From the NCBI GenBank assembly GCA_023653055.1, contig JAMNXR010000010.1:59823-123822 (forward strand): DNA of 64,000 bases, given 5' to 3'. How positions within the stretch are numbered: the first letter of the stretch is position 1; each line of letters opens with the position of its first letter. A program made the position numbers and the translations under genes. Origin of the DNA: Burkholderiaceae bacterium. Lineage in GTDB: Bacteria > Pseudomonadota > Gammaproteobacteria > Burkholderiales > Burkholderiaceae_B. Shown here in pieces: positions 19,025 through 27,907 of this stretch. The notes under the pieces were generated by a model, which worked only from the letters and a program-made list of their open reading frames with translations, did not search any database and was not told where the DNA came from.

Positions 19025-19879
19025 ATGTCTGTCAGTATTGTATTTCACTCCCTCGCTGCGTTGGCCTATACCGTCTTAGGTATCGGCCTTTTTCGCTCGC
19101 TTTCGTCGGATACACCGATCGTTAAAGCCGGCCACCTTGCGCGTCTTGGTTTGCTTTTCGCCATTGTTTTGCATGGAATTGCCCTACAAGACACGATTTT
19201 GCAGGATGGCAGCCTGAGAGTGGGATGGTCTCTCGCCCTCTCTGCGGCAGTCTGGATCGGCATGATTGTGTTCTGGCTAGAAAGCTTAATTATTCGTATT
19301 GATGGCCTGCAGCTGCTTTTATTACCCACCGGCGCGATCGTTTGCTTACTCGCGGCCGCGTTTCCCCAGTCTCAACTCATTGCCCATGCGAATGACGCGG
19401 GCTTGCGTATCCACCTTCTGATAGCCTTGTCTGCTTACGCACTGGTCACGATTGCCGCACTACAAGCATTGTTGATGTCAGGTCTTGACCGCAGACTGCA
19501 TTTTCCGCTTGTAGAGGTGGCGCACACAGGCACTTTGCGACGCGCCGTCGGCCGCCTCTTGGACGCCCAACCACCGCTACTTGCCCAAGAACAGGTGTTG
19601 TTTCGCCTGATCTGGGTTGCTTATGTCGCCCTCACGTTGACCCTGATTTCGGGAGCAGTCATCTCTCTTTCTTACTCAGGCAAATGGCTGCCACTGGATC
19701 ACAAGTCCATTTTTACCCTGCTGTCCTGGCTCACTTTCGGTATTTTGCTGATCGGTCGGTATGTTCGGGGTTGGAGAGGACGTACAGCCCTCCGTTATAC
19801 GCTCGTGGGCTTTGCCTTTGTCGTGCTGGCCTATACGGGTTCTCGCTTCGTCATCGAAGTCATTCTGCAGAGGCGTTGA
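19025..19879 (+). CDS. CcsA/YpjD-like cytochrome c assembly family membrane protein
   Basis: A 284-residue polytopic inner-membrane protein of the CcsA/YpjD family, related to haem-handling cytochrome c assembly proteins. About eight hydrophobic segments are seen, including the N-terminal SIVFHSLAALAYTVLGIGLF and a conserved C-terminal half with LISGAVISLSYSGKWLPLDHK and the LLSWLTFGILLIGRYVRGWRG segment. The frame is open far upstream through the ffh gene, but the ATG at 19025 starts the first membrane helix. The next gene begins 1 bp after its stop. A direct role in cytochrome c maturation is suggested by family only. Confidence 0.85.
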   Translation: MSVSIVFHSLAALAYTVLGIGLFRSLSSDTPIVKAGHLARLGLLFAIVLHGIALQDTILQDGSLRVGWSLALSAAVWIGMIVFWLESLIIRIDGLQLLLLPTGAIVCLLAAAFPQSQLIAHANDAGLRIHLLIALSAYALVTIAALQALLMSGLDRRLHFPLVEVAHTGTLRRAVGRLLDAQPPLLAQEQVLFRLIWVAYVALTLTLISGAVISLSYSGKWLPLDHKSIFTLLSWLTFGILLIGRYVRGWRGRTALRYTLVGFAFVVLAYTGSRFVIEVILQRR

Positions 19880-19880
19880 G

Positions 19881-20144
19881 ATGGGTAAAACACTTTTCTG
19901 GATCGCTGTTTTTTTTGCGGTACTAATCGCGAGTCGGTTTCTAGCTCATCAAGCCGCTAAAAAACGGTTTCGTGATGACAAGGCTCAACAAGCACCCCGT
20001 ACTCAGCCTCTCCCTAGTTCTGAACAGATGGTGTGTTGCGCGCACTGCGGTGTATTTTTGCCGCGCTCTGAAGCGCTGCTGAACGACAACGAGACGTGGT
20101 GTAGCGAAGCTCACGCAAAACTCGGTTCTCCGCGGCCTCGCTAA
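19881..20144 (+). CDS. PP0621-family small membrane protein with Cys-rich tail
   Basis: An 87-residue protein. An N-terminal membrane anchor (KTLFWIAVFFAVLIASRFLA) is followed by a short linker and a Cys/His-containing C-terminal part: CCAHCGVFLPRSEAL, then ETWCSEAHA. The pattern C-x2-C with a later C-x3-H suggests a small zinc-binding knuckle, as in the PP0621/YHS-like proteins found beside ypjD genes. The true start is the ATG at 19881 immediately after the previous stop; longer readings upstream overlap that gene. Coupled with ypjD above and ampD 6 bp below. Function unknown. Confidence 0.7.
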   Translation: MGKTLFWIAVFFAVLIASRFLAHQAAKKRFRDDKAQQAPRTQPLPSSEQMVCCAHCGVFLPRSEALLNDNETWCSEAHAKLGSPRPR

Positions 20145-20150
20145 CCCGCC

Positions 20151-20753
20151 ATGATGAAGCTTGATGCGCAAGCTTGGCTTGAACCTCGCGCTGGCATTTC
20201 CTTGCGTCCCTCGCCAAATTTTAACGAACGTCCTCCAAGCGTTGAGATTTCATTACTGGTCATTCACAACATCAGTTTGCCACCAGGACAGTTTGGCACT
20301 CCCTACGTCGCAGATCTTTTTCTCAACCAACTTGATCTCAAGGCCGACCCGTGGTTTGAGAAAAACTTGCAAGGGCTGACGGTATCTGCGCACTTTGTCA
20401 TCGACCGCAGCGGACACATCACGCAATTTGTTGCCTGTGACAAACGGGCCTGGCATGCGGGCATCTCGCAGCATGCTGGGCGGGAACAGTGCAATGACTT
20501 TTCGATCGGAATTGAGCTTGAAGGCACAGACATCACTGCCTACACGGACGCGCAATATGACGCGCTTGCGGGACTCACGCAATGTATGCGCGCACACTAT
20601 CCCTTGACGGCCGTCCGGGGACACTGCGACATTGCACCCGGCCGAAAAACAGACCCGGGCGAAGCGTTTGACTGGACCCGCTATGGCCAGCTTGGAGGCT
20701 GGCCTGTCGCGGCCCTACCGGCACCGCGACAAGACTGCGACCCAACTGTTTAA
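20151..20753 (+). CDS. ampD: 1,6-anhydro-N-acetylmuramyl-L-alanine amidase
   Basis: A 200-residue cytosolic zinc amidase of peptidoglycan recycling, cleaving the peptide from anhydro-muropeptides. Zinc and catalytic ligands are visible: the first His in LLVIHNISLPPGQFGTPYV, a second His in RGHCDIAPGRKTDPG with the zinc Asp, and the Glu region in IGIELEGTDITAYTDAQY. SAHFVIDRSGHITQFV and RAWHAGISQHAGREQCND are typical. In many relatives loss of AmpD raises AmpC beta-lactamase; no ampC or ampR is in the window. Convergent with htpG with a 16-bp gap. Confidence 0.96.
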   Translation: MMKLDAQAWLEPRAGISLRPSPNFNERPPSVEISLLVIHNISLPPGQFGTPYVADLFLNQLDLKADPWFEKNLQGLTVSAHFVIDRSGHITQFVACDKRAWHAGISQHAGREQCNDFSIGIELEGTDITAYTDAQYDALAGLTQCMRAHYPLTAVRGHCDIAPGRKTDPGEAFDWTRYGQLGGWPVAALPAPRQDCDPTV

Positions 20754-20769
20754 ACGGGCCTGACTCAAC

Positions 20770-22677
20770 TCAACCGAGTAACAACTGGTTGACGCGCCTG
20801 ACAAACGCGGTCGGATCAGGCAAGCTCGAACCATCTGCCAACAAGGCCTGCTCAAACAACAAACTGGCCCAGTCATTAAACGATGCATCCGATGCGGACT
20901 GCACGCGCTTGACCAACGCGTGCTCGGGATTGATTTCTAGCACGGGCAAAATACTTGGTGCTTCCTGACCTGCGGCCTTGAGCATGCGCTGCAAGTGTGG
21001 GCTCAAGTCGTTCTGTCCAACCACCACGCAAGAAGGTGAGTCCACCAGACGCAGGGTCACACGGACCTCTTTGACGCGGTCTTTGAGAGCCTCTTGCAGC
21101 CGCTCGACGAGTGGCTTGAACTGCTCAGCCACTTCGGTCTGATGCTTCTTTTCCTCATCGTCGGCCAAGGCTTCGAGATCCAAGCCACCTTTGGCGACTG
21201 AGACTAGTTTTTTGCCATTGAACTCACGCAAATGCGACAGCATCCACTCATCGACGCGATCCCACAAGACCAACACTTCGATACCCTTTTTACGGAAGAT
21301 CTCGAGGTGTGGGCTGTTGCGACCCGCGGTGTAACTATCCGCCGTCACAAAATAAATCGTGTCCTGGCCTTCTTTCATGCGCGAAACATACTCTTCTAGC
21401 GTAACGGTCTGCGCATCGGAATCTTCTTTGGTCGAGGCAAAACGCAACAGCTTGGCGATACGTTCGAGATTGGCCGCATCCTCACCCGTACCTTCCTTGA
21501 GTACCTGACCAAATTCAGCCCAAAACGTCGCGTATTCGTCTTTCTTGTTTTCTGCCAAATCCTCAAGCAAACTCAAAATCCGCTTGGTCGAGCCCTCACG
21601 AATCGCCTTGACGTCACGGCTTTCTTGTAGCAACTCACGCGAGACGTTTAACGGCAAGTCGGCAGAATCAATCACGCCGCGTACAAAGCGCAAATAGGAG
21701 GGCAGCATCTGCTCCGCATCGTCCATAATGAAGACACGCTTGACGTAGAGCTTGACGCCGCGACGTGCGTCGCGATCCCACATATCAAAAGGCGCATGCT
21801 TAGGGACATACAGCAATTGCGTGTACTCACTGCGACCTTCGACGCGATTGTGCGTCCAGGCAAGCGGGTCATCGTAATCGTGCGATACGTGCTTGTAAAA
21901 CTCGCGGTACTGCTCGTCCGTCACCTCGGATTTGCTGCGTGTCCAAAGCGCATTCGCTTGATTCACAGACTCCCATTCGTCTTTTTTAACTTGCTCAGAC
22001 TTTTCCTGATCCCACTCTTCTTTGCGCATTTGCACAGGCAGCGAAATGTGGTCTGAGTAGCGGCGCAAGACTTCGCGCAATTTCCAACCGCTCAGAAACT
22101 CCTCTTCGTCGGCACGCAGATGCAACACCACCTCTGTACCGCGGGTGGATTTTTCTGTTGCGCCAATCGAAAACTCGCCCTGACCATCGGACTCCCAAAT
22201 CACTGCCTGATCGGCAGGCAGACCTGCGCGACGGCTGCGCACCGTGACTTTGTCTGCGACGATAAAGGAAGAGTAAAACCCCACACCAAACTGACCGATG
22301 AGCTGGGCGTCTTTTTGCTTGTCACCGGTGAGTTTTGAGAAAAACTCACGGGTTCCTGAGCGAGCGATCGTCCCGAGGTTGGAAATCGCCTCTTCTTTGG
22401 AGAGACCCACACCGTTGTCAGAAATTGTGATCGTCCGGGCAGCCTTGTCATAATCCACACGCACATGCAGCTCGCCGTCTCCCTCAAGCAAGGAAGGATG
22501 ATCAATCGCTTCAAAACGTAATTTGTCGCACGCATCTGAGGCATTCGACACCAGCTCGCGCAAGAAAATTTCCTTGTTGCTGTAAAGCGAATGGATCATC
22601 AGATGCAGCAGTTGCTTAACTTCTGCCTGAAAACCCAGTGTTTGAGAGGCGTCTGAAGACGCATTAGTCTGATTCAT
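20770..22677 (-). CDS. htpG: molecular chaperone HtpG (Hsp90)
   Basis: A 635-residue bacterial Hsp90. The N-terminal GHKL ATPase has [54 protein letters not shown] and [17 protein letters not shown]. The middle domain carries [19 protein letters not shown]. The C-terminal dimerisation region ends [14 protein letters not shown] 9 bp further upstream is in frame, but the ATG at 22677 has a Shine-Dalgarno-like GGTGAG at a good distance and is preferred. A sigma-32-type promoter and a 5'-UTR hairpin precede it, so heat induction is expected. Confidence 0.97.
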   Translation of the reverse strand: MNQTNASSDASQTLGFQAEVKQLLHLMIHSLYSNKEIFLRELVSNASDACDKLRFEAIDHPSLLEGDGELHVRVDYDKAARTITISDNGVGLSKEEAISNLGTIARSGTREFFSKLTGDKQKDAQLIGQFGVGFYSSFIVADKVTVRSRRAGLPADQAVIWESDGQGEFSIGATEKSTRGTEVVLHLRADEEEFLSGWKLREVLRRYSDHISLPVQMRKEEWDQEKSEQVKKDEWESVNQANALWTRSKSEVTDEQYREFYKHVSHDYDDPLAWTHNRVEGRSEYTQLLYVPKHAPFDMWDRDARRGVKLYVKRVFIMDDAEQMLPSYLRFVRGVIDSADLPLNVSRELLQESRDVKAIREGSTKRILSLLEDLAENKKDEYATFWAEFGQVLKEGTGEDAANLERIAKLLRFASTKEDSDAQTVTLEEYVSRMKEGQDTIYFVTADSYTAGRNSPHLEIFRKKGIEVLVLWDRVDEWMLSHLREFNGKKLVSVAKGGLDLEALADDEEKKHQTEVAEQFKPLVERLQEALKDRVKEVRVTLRLVDSPSCVVVGQNDLSPHLQRMLKAAGQEAPSILPVLEINPEHALVKRVQSASDASFNDWASLLFEQALLADGSSLPDPTAFVRRVNQLLLG

Positions 22678-22707
22678 AGTGCTCACCGTAAGTTATCCAC
22701 AGATTGG

Positions 22708-22740
22708 CTTGTCTGAGGGTGATAAACCGCCTCAGGCAAG
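22708..22740. other. hairpin in the htpG 5' untranslated region
   Basis: CTTGTCTGAGG (22708-22718) and CCTCAGGCAAG (22730-22740) form an 11-bp stem with one G-U-type pair and an 11-base loop. It lies between the sigma-32-like promoter and the htpG start. It may be an RNA thermometer-like or stability element, or the terminator of the upstream minus-strand gene; no T-run follows. Confidence 0.45.
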
Positions 22741-22752
22741 CTGATGTTTGAT

Positions 22753-22780
22753 AGTTGGGGGGTAACCCGCCGATTTCAAG
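22753..22780 (-). promoter_or_regulatory. sigma-32 (heat-shock) promoter for htpG
   Basis: On the minus strand there is CTTGAAA (22780-22774), a 13-bp spacer, and CCCCAACT (22760-22753). The consensus is CTTGAAA, 13-15 bp, CCCCATnT: the -35 is perfect and the -10 keeps CCCCA. It lies about 75 bp upstream of the htpG ATG. Confidence 0.75.
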
Positions 22781-22842
22781 AGCCAATCCGTTGCTGAGAC
22801 CTTTACATATCCAATACGCACAGCACGTGCTCATGAAGGCCG

Positions 22843-24207
22843 CTAAGTGGCAGGGCTCAACAGAGCGATCAATTGCCCAGCATCTGGGCAGTTTTCGAGG
22901 GACTCAATGAGTGCGATCAAGGGCTCAGGCGATCCCATCGGCTCTGCGGATAGCGCCCAGCAGCGGTGGAACTTGCTCAGCTGCGCCTCGCGACTCAGAG
23001 GACGCTTGGGGCTGGCCAGCATCGCGTCAATCCCGTGTTGCAACACCGTGCCATCATTGAGCCTGACCGTCACTTGCTGAGGTACGAGCGCGTTTGGATT
23101 GGGATTGTCATCCTTTTCCATGCGTACTTTTAGGGAAAGTGCGTAGGTCGCCGAGTCAGTCAGCGCTTCCCCACGAAAATGCATGGGATCAAGTGCGCCA
23201 TGCTGTAAGACCTTGGCCAGAACAAAAGGCATGCACAGGCGAGCATAGTTGGGCGTGGGCTGCTCCAACCCCGGGCGATTGACCAGATGATTGAGCAAGG
23301 AGGGTCCTCTGACGATAATTTCAGCCACGTCAGACGCGGCAAACCCTGCTTGCTGACGCAGGATACTCAAGCCCTCAATACCGCCATGCGTGGCGCGGCC
23401 GCTAGGGTAGGGCTTGTGACTGAGCTCCGTCAGGCGCCAGCGCTCGCCCAGTCCTTGCATGGCGGTCTCCAGATCCCATTCGGACTCAAACATCGGCAGA
23501 TAACCAAAACGACCGGTCAACGGCGTCTGGAGACTCGGAAAGCCCGCTTGCGCTAAATCGCAGGACTGAAGCGCCGCGCGGGCGTTTACACCAATCTGCA
23601 AGGGCAGCACCACACTACCCTCCGTATGCGCCTGCATGGTGCCGCTGACTTGAGCGAGCTGGTGACCAAAGGCCGCGAGCGTGGTGGCCGCATCAAAACC
23701 GCGCAAATGCGCCAACCCCGCCACCGCGCCAAAACCACCTGAAGCCGCTGGGCGGAAAAACCGCAAACCTAACTTAGAGGCCATACCGATTGTGCAAGAC
23801 ACATCGACTCCTGCAGCCAGGGCGGTCAACAACGCGCGCCCAGTGGCTGGGCCGGACATTTGTTGCACCTCCGCGAGCAACACCGGAAGAAGCGTGGCCA
23901 TTGCATGTAAAACAGCCCCCTCATGCAGGCAATCAAACTCTTGGCAATGCGCTTGATAGGCGTTGACCAATACGGCTTGCGAAGCCGTCAGCTTGGCGCG
24001 ACGCCCCCAGAGCGTGATATTGGCACCCTCACCCCACTGACTGACGGCAGAGAGTAAAGGGGCCACTTCGGGGGTACTGCCACCTGCAACACCTACTCCG
24101 ATTGAATCCAGCAAGAAAATTTTCGCCGCAGCAATCGCCTGGGGCGAGAGGTGCTCAAAACGAACACCCGCGGCATGCTGAGCAAGCTTGGCATCAAGAC
24201 TCGGCAT
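22843..24207 (-). CDS. MmgE/PrpD family protein
   Basis: A 454-residue MmgE/PrpD-fold protein. The family includes 2-methylcitrate dehydratase and cis-aconitate decarboxylase, but most members have no assigned substrate. The N-terminal all-helical domain shows AAKIFLLDSIGVGVAGG and the conserved VNAYQAHCQEFDCLHEGAVLH active-site region, and the C-terminal lid has SHKPYPSGRATHGGIEGL. The ATG at 24207 overlaps the end of the mscS gene by 14 bp, so it is translationally coupled to that channel, with no obvious functional link. A second, divergent member lies at 46476-47843. Confidence 0.85.
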   Translation of the reverse strand: MPSLDAKLAQHAAGVRFEHLSPQAIAAAKIFLLDSIGVGVAGGSTPEVAPLLSAVSQWGEGANITLWGRRAKLTASQAVLVNAYQAHCQEFDCLHEGAVLHAMATLLPVLLAEVQQMSGPATGRALLTALAAGVDVSCTIGMASKLGLRFFRPAASGGFGAVAGLAHLRGFDAATTLAAFGHQLAQVSGTMQAHTEGSVVLPLQIGVNARAALQSCDLAQAGFPSLQTPLTGRFGYLPMFESEWDLETAMQGLGERWRLTELSHKPYPSGRATHGGIEGLSILRQQAGFAASDVAEIIVRGPSLLNHLVNRPGLEQPTPNYARLCMPFVLAKVLQHGALDPMHFRGEALTDSATYALSLKVRMEKDDNPNPNALVPQQVTVRLNDGTVLQHGIDAMLASPKRPLSREAQLSKFHRCWALSAEPMGSPEPLIALIESLENCPDAGQLIALLSPAT

Positions 24208-25084
24208 GACCTCTCTCCTCTTTGGTGTGCACAACACGCTGCGGGAAAGGAATTTCGATGTTGTTGGCATCAAACGCGATTTTCAGTTGGCGTAAAAACT
24301 CTCGGCGCACAGGACCGTGCCACAAGGCAACCACTTTGATGCGCGCCTTGATCATTACAGCGGACTCTGCCCACTGCTCGACACCCGCAATTTCGATGTC
24401 ATCCAAAATCTTGTCGCCAAAATCCGAATCATGTCGCAAGGCCGCAGACACATCCCGCATGATATTAAACACTTGATCAATATTTGTACGGTATGACACG
24501 CCGACATCAATCACAGCAAAGGCAAAATTGCGACTCAAATTCGTCACGGTCGTGATCACGCCGTTTGGCACAAAATGCACGGAGCCTTCATAGTCACGCA
24601 ATCGCACATAGCGCAGGGTGACCTCCTCCACGAACCCCGCTTTGCCCGCTACCTCAACAATGTCGCCCTGACGGATCTGATTTTCAAGCAACATCACAAT
24701 GCCCGTAAAGTAGTCTTTGACCACGCTCTGCGCCCCGAAACCAATCGCGATGCCCGCCACACCCGCGGTGGCCAGCAGCGGCGCGATTGACACCCCCAAC
24801 TCAGAGAGCGCCAACATAATGGACAAGACAATGATGGTGACAGAGGTGATGTATCTAAAGACCCGACCGAGCGTCTCAACACGCTTTTTTTCCTCATCAT
24901 CTTGGCTCGCATGCGTCAACCTGACTTGTAGCAAACGAATCGATCGCATGGCGAGGCTGCGCAAGAACCAGGCGAGCCCAAGGATGATCACGACATTGAT
25001 CATCGAGAGCATAGGCGTTGCCCATTCAGGTACAGCGACACCGAAATAAGTGCTGAGTAATGCATTGATGGTTTGCTGAAACAT
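24194..25084 (-). CDS. small-conductance mechanosensitive channel, MscS family
   Basis: A 296-residue MscS-type channel that opens under membrane tension to release osmolytes. N-terminal membrane segments (about residues 20-45 and 75-100) precede the pore helix and the beta domain signature GIAIGFGAQSVVKDYFTGIVML, then LENQIRQGDIVEVAGKAG and VRLRDYEGSVHFVPNGVI. The C-terminal alpha/beta domain ends in IEIPFPQRVVHTKEE. The ORF is open to 25132, but the ATG at 25084 fits the family start. Confidence 0.92.
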   Translation of the reverse strand: MFQQTINALLSTYFGVAVPEWATPMLSMINVVIILGLAWFLRSLAMRSIRLLQVRLTHASQDDEEKKRVETLGRVFRYITSVTIIVLSIMLALSELGVSIAPLLATAGVAGIAIGFGAQSVVKDYFTGIVMLLENQIRQGDIVEVAGKAGFVEEVTLRYVRLRDYEGSVHFVPNGVITTVTNLSRNFAFAVIDVGVSYRTNIDQVFNIMRDVSAALRHDSDFGDKILDDIEIAGVEQWAESAVMIKARIKVVALWHGPVRREFLRQLKIAFDANNIEIPFPQRVVHTKEERGHAES

Positions 25085-25277
25085 GCTGTTCTTTCCTAGG
25101 GTAAATAAGGAGGTCGTGAGAGCACCGGCCACAACCTAAAATCCAGTATAGAACATGGACTTAGACTGGATTTATGTCCAAGATACGTGGCGCCAAGGTG
25201 AAATTTAAATAAGCGTTTAGCTAGATGCTTACCAAGCCTGACTAGACCTTTGACCGGCAAAAATTCAAAAGCTCGGC

Positions 25278-25283
25278 TATACT
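25278..25283 (+). promoter_or_regulatory. probable -10 box for the tRNA-Leu gene
   Basis: TATACT lies 17 bp before the mature tRNA 5' end. The nearest good -35 match (TTGACC, 25250-25255) is 22 bp away, longer than usual, so only the -10 is offered. The region 25085-25300 holds no gene. Confidence 0.4.
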
Positions 25284-25300
25284 TGTAGGCTTAATGCGTT

Positions 25301-25385
25301 GCCCGGGTGGTGAAATTGGTAGACGCAGGGGACTCAAAATCCCCCGCCGCAAGGCGTGCCGGTTCGATTCCGGCCCCGGGCACCA
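25301..25385 (+). tRNA. tRNA-Leu (anticodon CAA)
   Basis: An 85-base class II tRNA. The acceptor GCCCGGG pairs with CCCGGGC, and CCA is encoded at 25383-25385. The anticodon stem GGGGA/TCCCC holds the loop CTCAAAA, so the anticodon is CAA (reads UUG). A long variable arm and the T loop GGTTCGATTCC are present. Its 3' 53 bases are repeated exactly at 29767-29819, marking it as the integration target of the adjoining element; the gene remains complete. Confidence 0.97.
25333..25385 (+). repeat. attL: 53-bp direct repeat (tRNA end)
   Basis: The repeat starts at the first base of the anticodon loop and ends at the encoded CCA. It is identical to 29767-29819. Confidence 0.92.
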
Positions 25386-25406
25386 CGTATTTAAAGGCTC
25401 TCCACG

Positions 25407-25467
25407 TTGTACACTTTTTAAATCCCCGTTGTACATTCGTTGTACAAAAACAGCACTGACTGTACAA
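25407..25467 (+). repeat. phased TTGTACA sites inside the tRNA-side end (candidate integrase arm sites)
   Basis: TTGTACA occurs at 25407-25413, 25429-25435 and 25440-25446, and TGTACAA at 25461-25467. Spacings of 22, 11 and 21 bp put all copies on one face of the helix. Two related sites lie near the other end (29692, 29704). This fits arm-type binding sites of a tyrosine recombinase or excisionase. Confidence 0.6.
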
Positions 25468-25508
25468 TATTGAACATAGCTTAGCCTATGTTTTTTTTGG
25501 GGATACAA

Positions 25509-26093
25509 ATGCCGCAAAAAGTAGAACACACTGTTCACATACTTGAAGGCAAAGCAACGCTCTCAATACGCAAGACTTCACCACATTGGCAAGTTCGCTA
25601 CAAAGTTGGCAGCAAATGGCTGCGAACAACAACAAAAGAAGAAGACTTAGCAAAGGCCAAAAGCAAAGCAGTTGATTTGGTCACAAACGCTTGGTTTAGA
25701 GAGCGAAACAATCTCCCCACTGTCAGCAAACGATTTAAGACAATCGCAAACCTTGCCATCAAGCGCATGGATGATGAAACTGCTGCAGGACATGGCAAAG
25801 CTACTTACAAAAGCTACACAAACGCCCTCAAAAAATATCACATCCCACATTTCAAAAACCACAACATAGACAGTGTGGATTACGCAGCACTGCAACGCTT
25901 TGCAAGTTGGCGTGCTGCTGAAATGGGAAAGACACCTTCCACAAGCACACAGAATACTCACAACGCAGCACTCAAACGAGTATTTGATGAAGCAGTACTG
26001 CGTGGATACATTACAACCGTCCAAGTGCCTCAACTGGAAAACAAGGGGGGCGCAGGCAGCGAGAGAAGACCAGACATACAGATTGACGAATAG
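25509..26093 (+). pseudogene. tyrosine integrase, N-terminal remnant lacking the catalytic domain
   Basis: A 194-residue N-terminal part of a phage-type tyrosine integrase: an arm-binding/N-terminal region (SIRKTSPHWQVRYKVGSKWL) followed by the SAM-like core-binding domain (about residues 80-165, with KSYTNALKKYHIPHFK and STQNTHNAALKRVFDEAV). It stops after ERRPDIQIDE, just where the catalytic domain would begin; no R-H-R-Y residues follow. The next bases read as an HsdS-like protein in another frame, so a deletion removed the rest. An ATG at 25488 is in frame, but the ATG at 25509 has a GGGGA ribosome site and is preferred. Confidence 0.85.
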
Positions 26094-26097
26094 CATC

Positions 26098-26889
26098 GTG
26101 TCAGCAGACTATTTGGCAGTATTTTTTCAATCTGATCTTGGTCGTTTGACCCGCAAGTCCTTGGGTACTGATAGCTGGATTAAAACGATAAACAAGTCTG
26201 CAATAGAAAATGCTTCAATTCCAATTCCTGCTTTAAAAGTACAAGAACAAATTGTTTCATCACTTCAAAAATTGAAGTCAATTAGTAATAGGGTTTTGTC
26301 ATTCGAAGAAAGCCTAGCCAAAAACCCTATTAGCTCAACTAAAGTTCTTTCTCAAATTGATAAAGTTTTAGACGCAGTTGGCGAGCTGGCAGATACAGAT
26401 CGCATTAGTTCTCTCATACGTGAAGGTGAATCAAAGAGCGTTGAGTTTAAAGAGACTTTCAGTCTTGATGTTAACAAACAAACAAAAGAAAATTATATTA
26501 GAGCTTCGTCAATTAAAACGATTGCTGCCTTCCTTAATTCTGATGGTGGAGTTTTGTTGATTGGTGTAAACGACGCAGGCGTCATAACTGGACTTGATAC
26601 TGAAGTTCAAAAATTTCATAAAGCAGATAACATTCATAAGTCACGCGATAGATTTCTCTTGGACTTTAAGAATGCTTTGAAACATCACATTGGTGAACAG
26701 TTCTACACGTTCATCAATCATCGCTTAGTTAGCGTTGATTCGCAGATAGTTTTATTTGTGGAGTGTAAGGCATCACCAATGGCTGTATATGTTGATAATA
26801 AAGATTTCTTTGTTAGAACAAATCCTTCCACTGATCAGCTTGAAGGTCCAAAACTTGTCGCATACATTCAAAATCACTTTAAAAGTTAA
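26098..26889 (+). pseudogene. HsdS-like specificity segment fused to AlbA_2 domain, 5' truncated
   Basis: The open frame encodes about 263 residues from a possible GTG at 26098. The first ~75 resemble the end of a type I specificity subunit target-recognition half: SADYLAVFFQSDLGRLTRKS, then INKSAIENASIPIPALKVQE and a helix. After a linker comes an AlbA_2 (Schlafen-like) domain: LIREGESKSVEFKETF, KTIAAFLNSDGGVLLIGVND, and FFVRTNPSTDQL. The N-terminal part (a TRD, perhaps a methyltransferase) is absent; it abuts the integrase remnant at about 26093. In-frame reading upstream overlaps the integrase in a different frame and is not meaningful. It may still be translated, but looks like a deletion product. 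Confidence 0.65.
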
Positions 26890-26892
26890 GTT

Positions 26893-27863
26893 ATGAAAAA
26901 CGTTTGGTGTGTACGTGCTGAGTTTGGTTCTTATACAAACAATTTCGTGAATGGAGGATATGTTGCTATTGACTACAACATTGACTCTTCTCTTGCAGAT
27001 GTTGCTACACGTGACGAATTGAATTTATTAATCAGAAAGGCATATCCTGATGTCACAAGTAACCTTGTCATTGGTCAACAAGCTGGTCAAGTTGCAAGAT
27101 TTTTGCTAGACATGAAAGAAGGAGATTACGTTATAACTCCTACAGCTGACACTGAATGGCTATGCTACGGTCAAATCAGTAGTAAAGGTTACTGGTTTAA
27201 GCCTGAACGTGATGATGGTTGTCCTTATCGTCATCGTCGTGGAGTCACTTGGAGTGACAAGAAACTTAGTCGTAGTAGTTTTTCTGTTCCATTTCAAAAC
27301 ACCATTAGGTCGTCTTTGACTGTGTTCGCAGTAAGCCAGTGGGACGAGTTTTTAACAACAATCAAAGCTGAAGGTCATGTTTCACAAAAGCATCAATCAG
27401 CTTATGACCCCTACGATTCTGTTCTTGAACAAGTGCTTGAGCTTGACGATAAGGAGTTTGAAATCCTTGTGGGTCATTTACTAACAGCCTTGGGATTTAG
27501 GAGAGCGAAGTAACTGGAAAGACTGGCGATGGAGGTGTTGACGCCACAGGCATCTTAAATGTAGCCAATCTTGCTAAAGTCAAAGTCTTTGTGCAAGCCA
27601 AACGCTACAAGCTTGGTCAACGTATATCAGCCAATACAGTTAAACAACTTAGAACTGCAATACCACTGGGTGGGCAAGGCGCATTCATTACTACTGCTGA
27701 TTTTCAAGCCGCGGCTCAAGGCATTGCTATTGAGGTTGGTTTCCCTCGCATAGGCCTAATTAATGGCAGACAGCTTGTTGATTTATTGGTTGAGCACTGG
27801 CAGGATATCCCAAACGAGTTTCAAGCTAGGCTTGGCCTACGTGTGGGTCTGGTAAAAGTATAA
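26893..27863 (+). pseudogene. Mrr-type restriction endonuclease, frameshifted
   Basis: The first part (26893-27513, 206 residues) is an N-terminal modifier-recognition-like region ending EFEILVGHLLTALGF. The frame then breaks at about 27498. In the +1-shifted frame from 27501 the protein continues EVTGKTGDGGVDATG, then VFVQAKRYKLGQRIS and IGLINGRQLVDLLVEHW. Together these give the Mrr catalytic core (Asp in GGVD, then Q-x-K in VQAKRYK) of a nuclease acting on foreign or modified DNA. One missing base at the junction would explain the break. It begins 3 bp after the AlbA_2 gene, so they once formed a unit. Confidence 0.82.
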
Positions 27864-27907
27864 ATCGCTACTAGATAGACGCGACGCCTAATGATCTGGA
27901 GGCACAA

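Noticed and set aside
22843..25084. Functional link between MscS and MmgE/PrpD genes because of their overlap
   Set aside because: Overlap only shows co-translation; no shared pathway is evident.
25873..26097. In-frame 5' extension of the HsdS-like/AlbA_2 gene
   Set aside because: It reads through the integrase gene in a different frame and yields unrelated sequence; it is a shadow.
27571..27753. 60-residue frame between the nuclease halves
   Set aside because: Overlaps the Mrr catalytic domain in another frame; no features.
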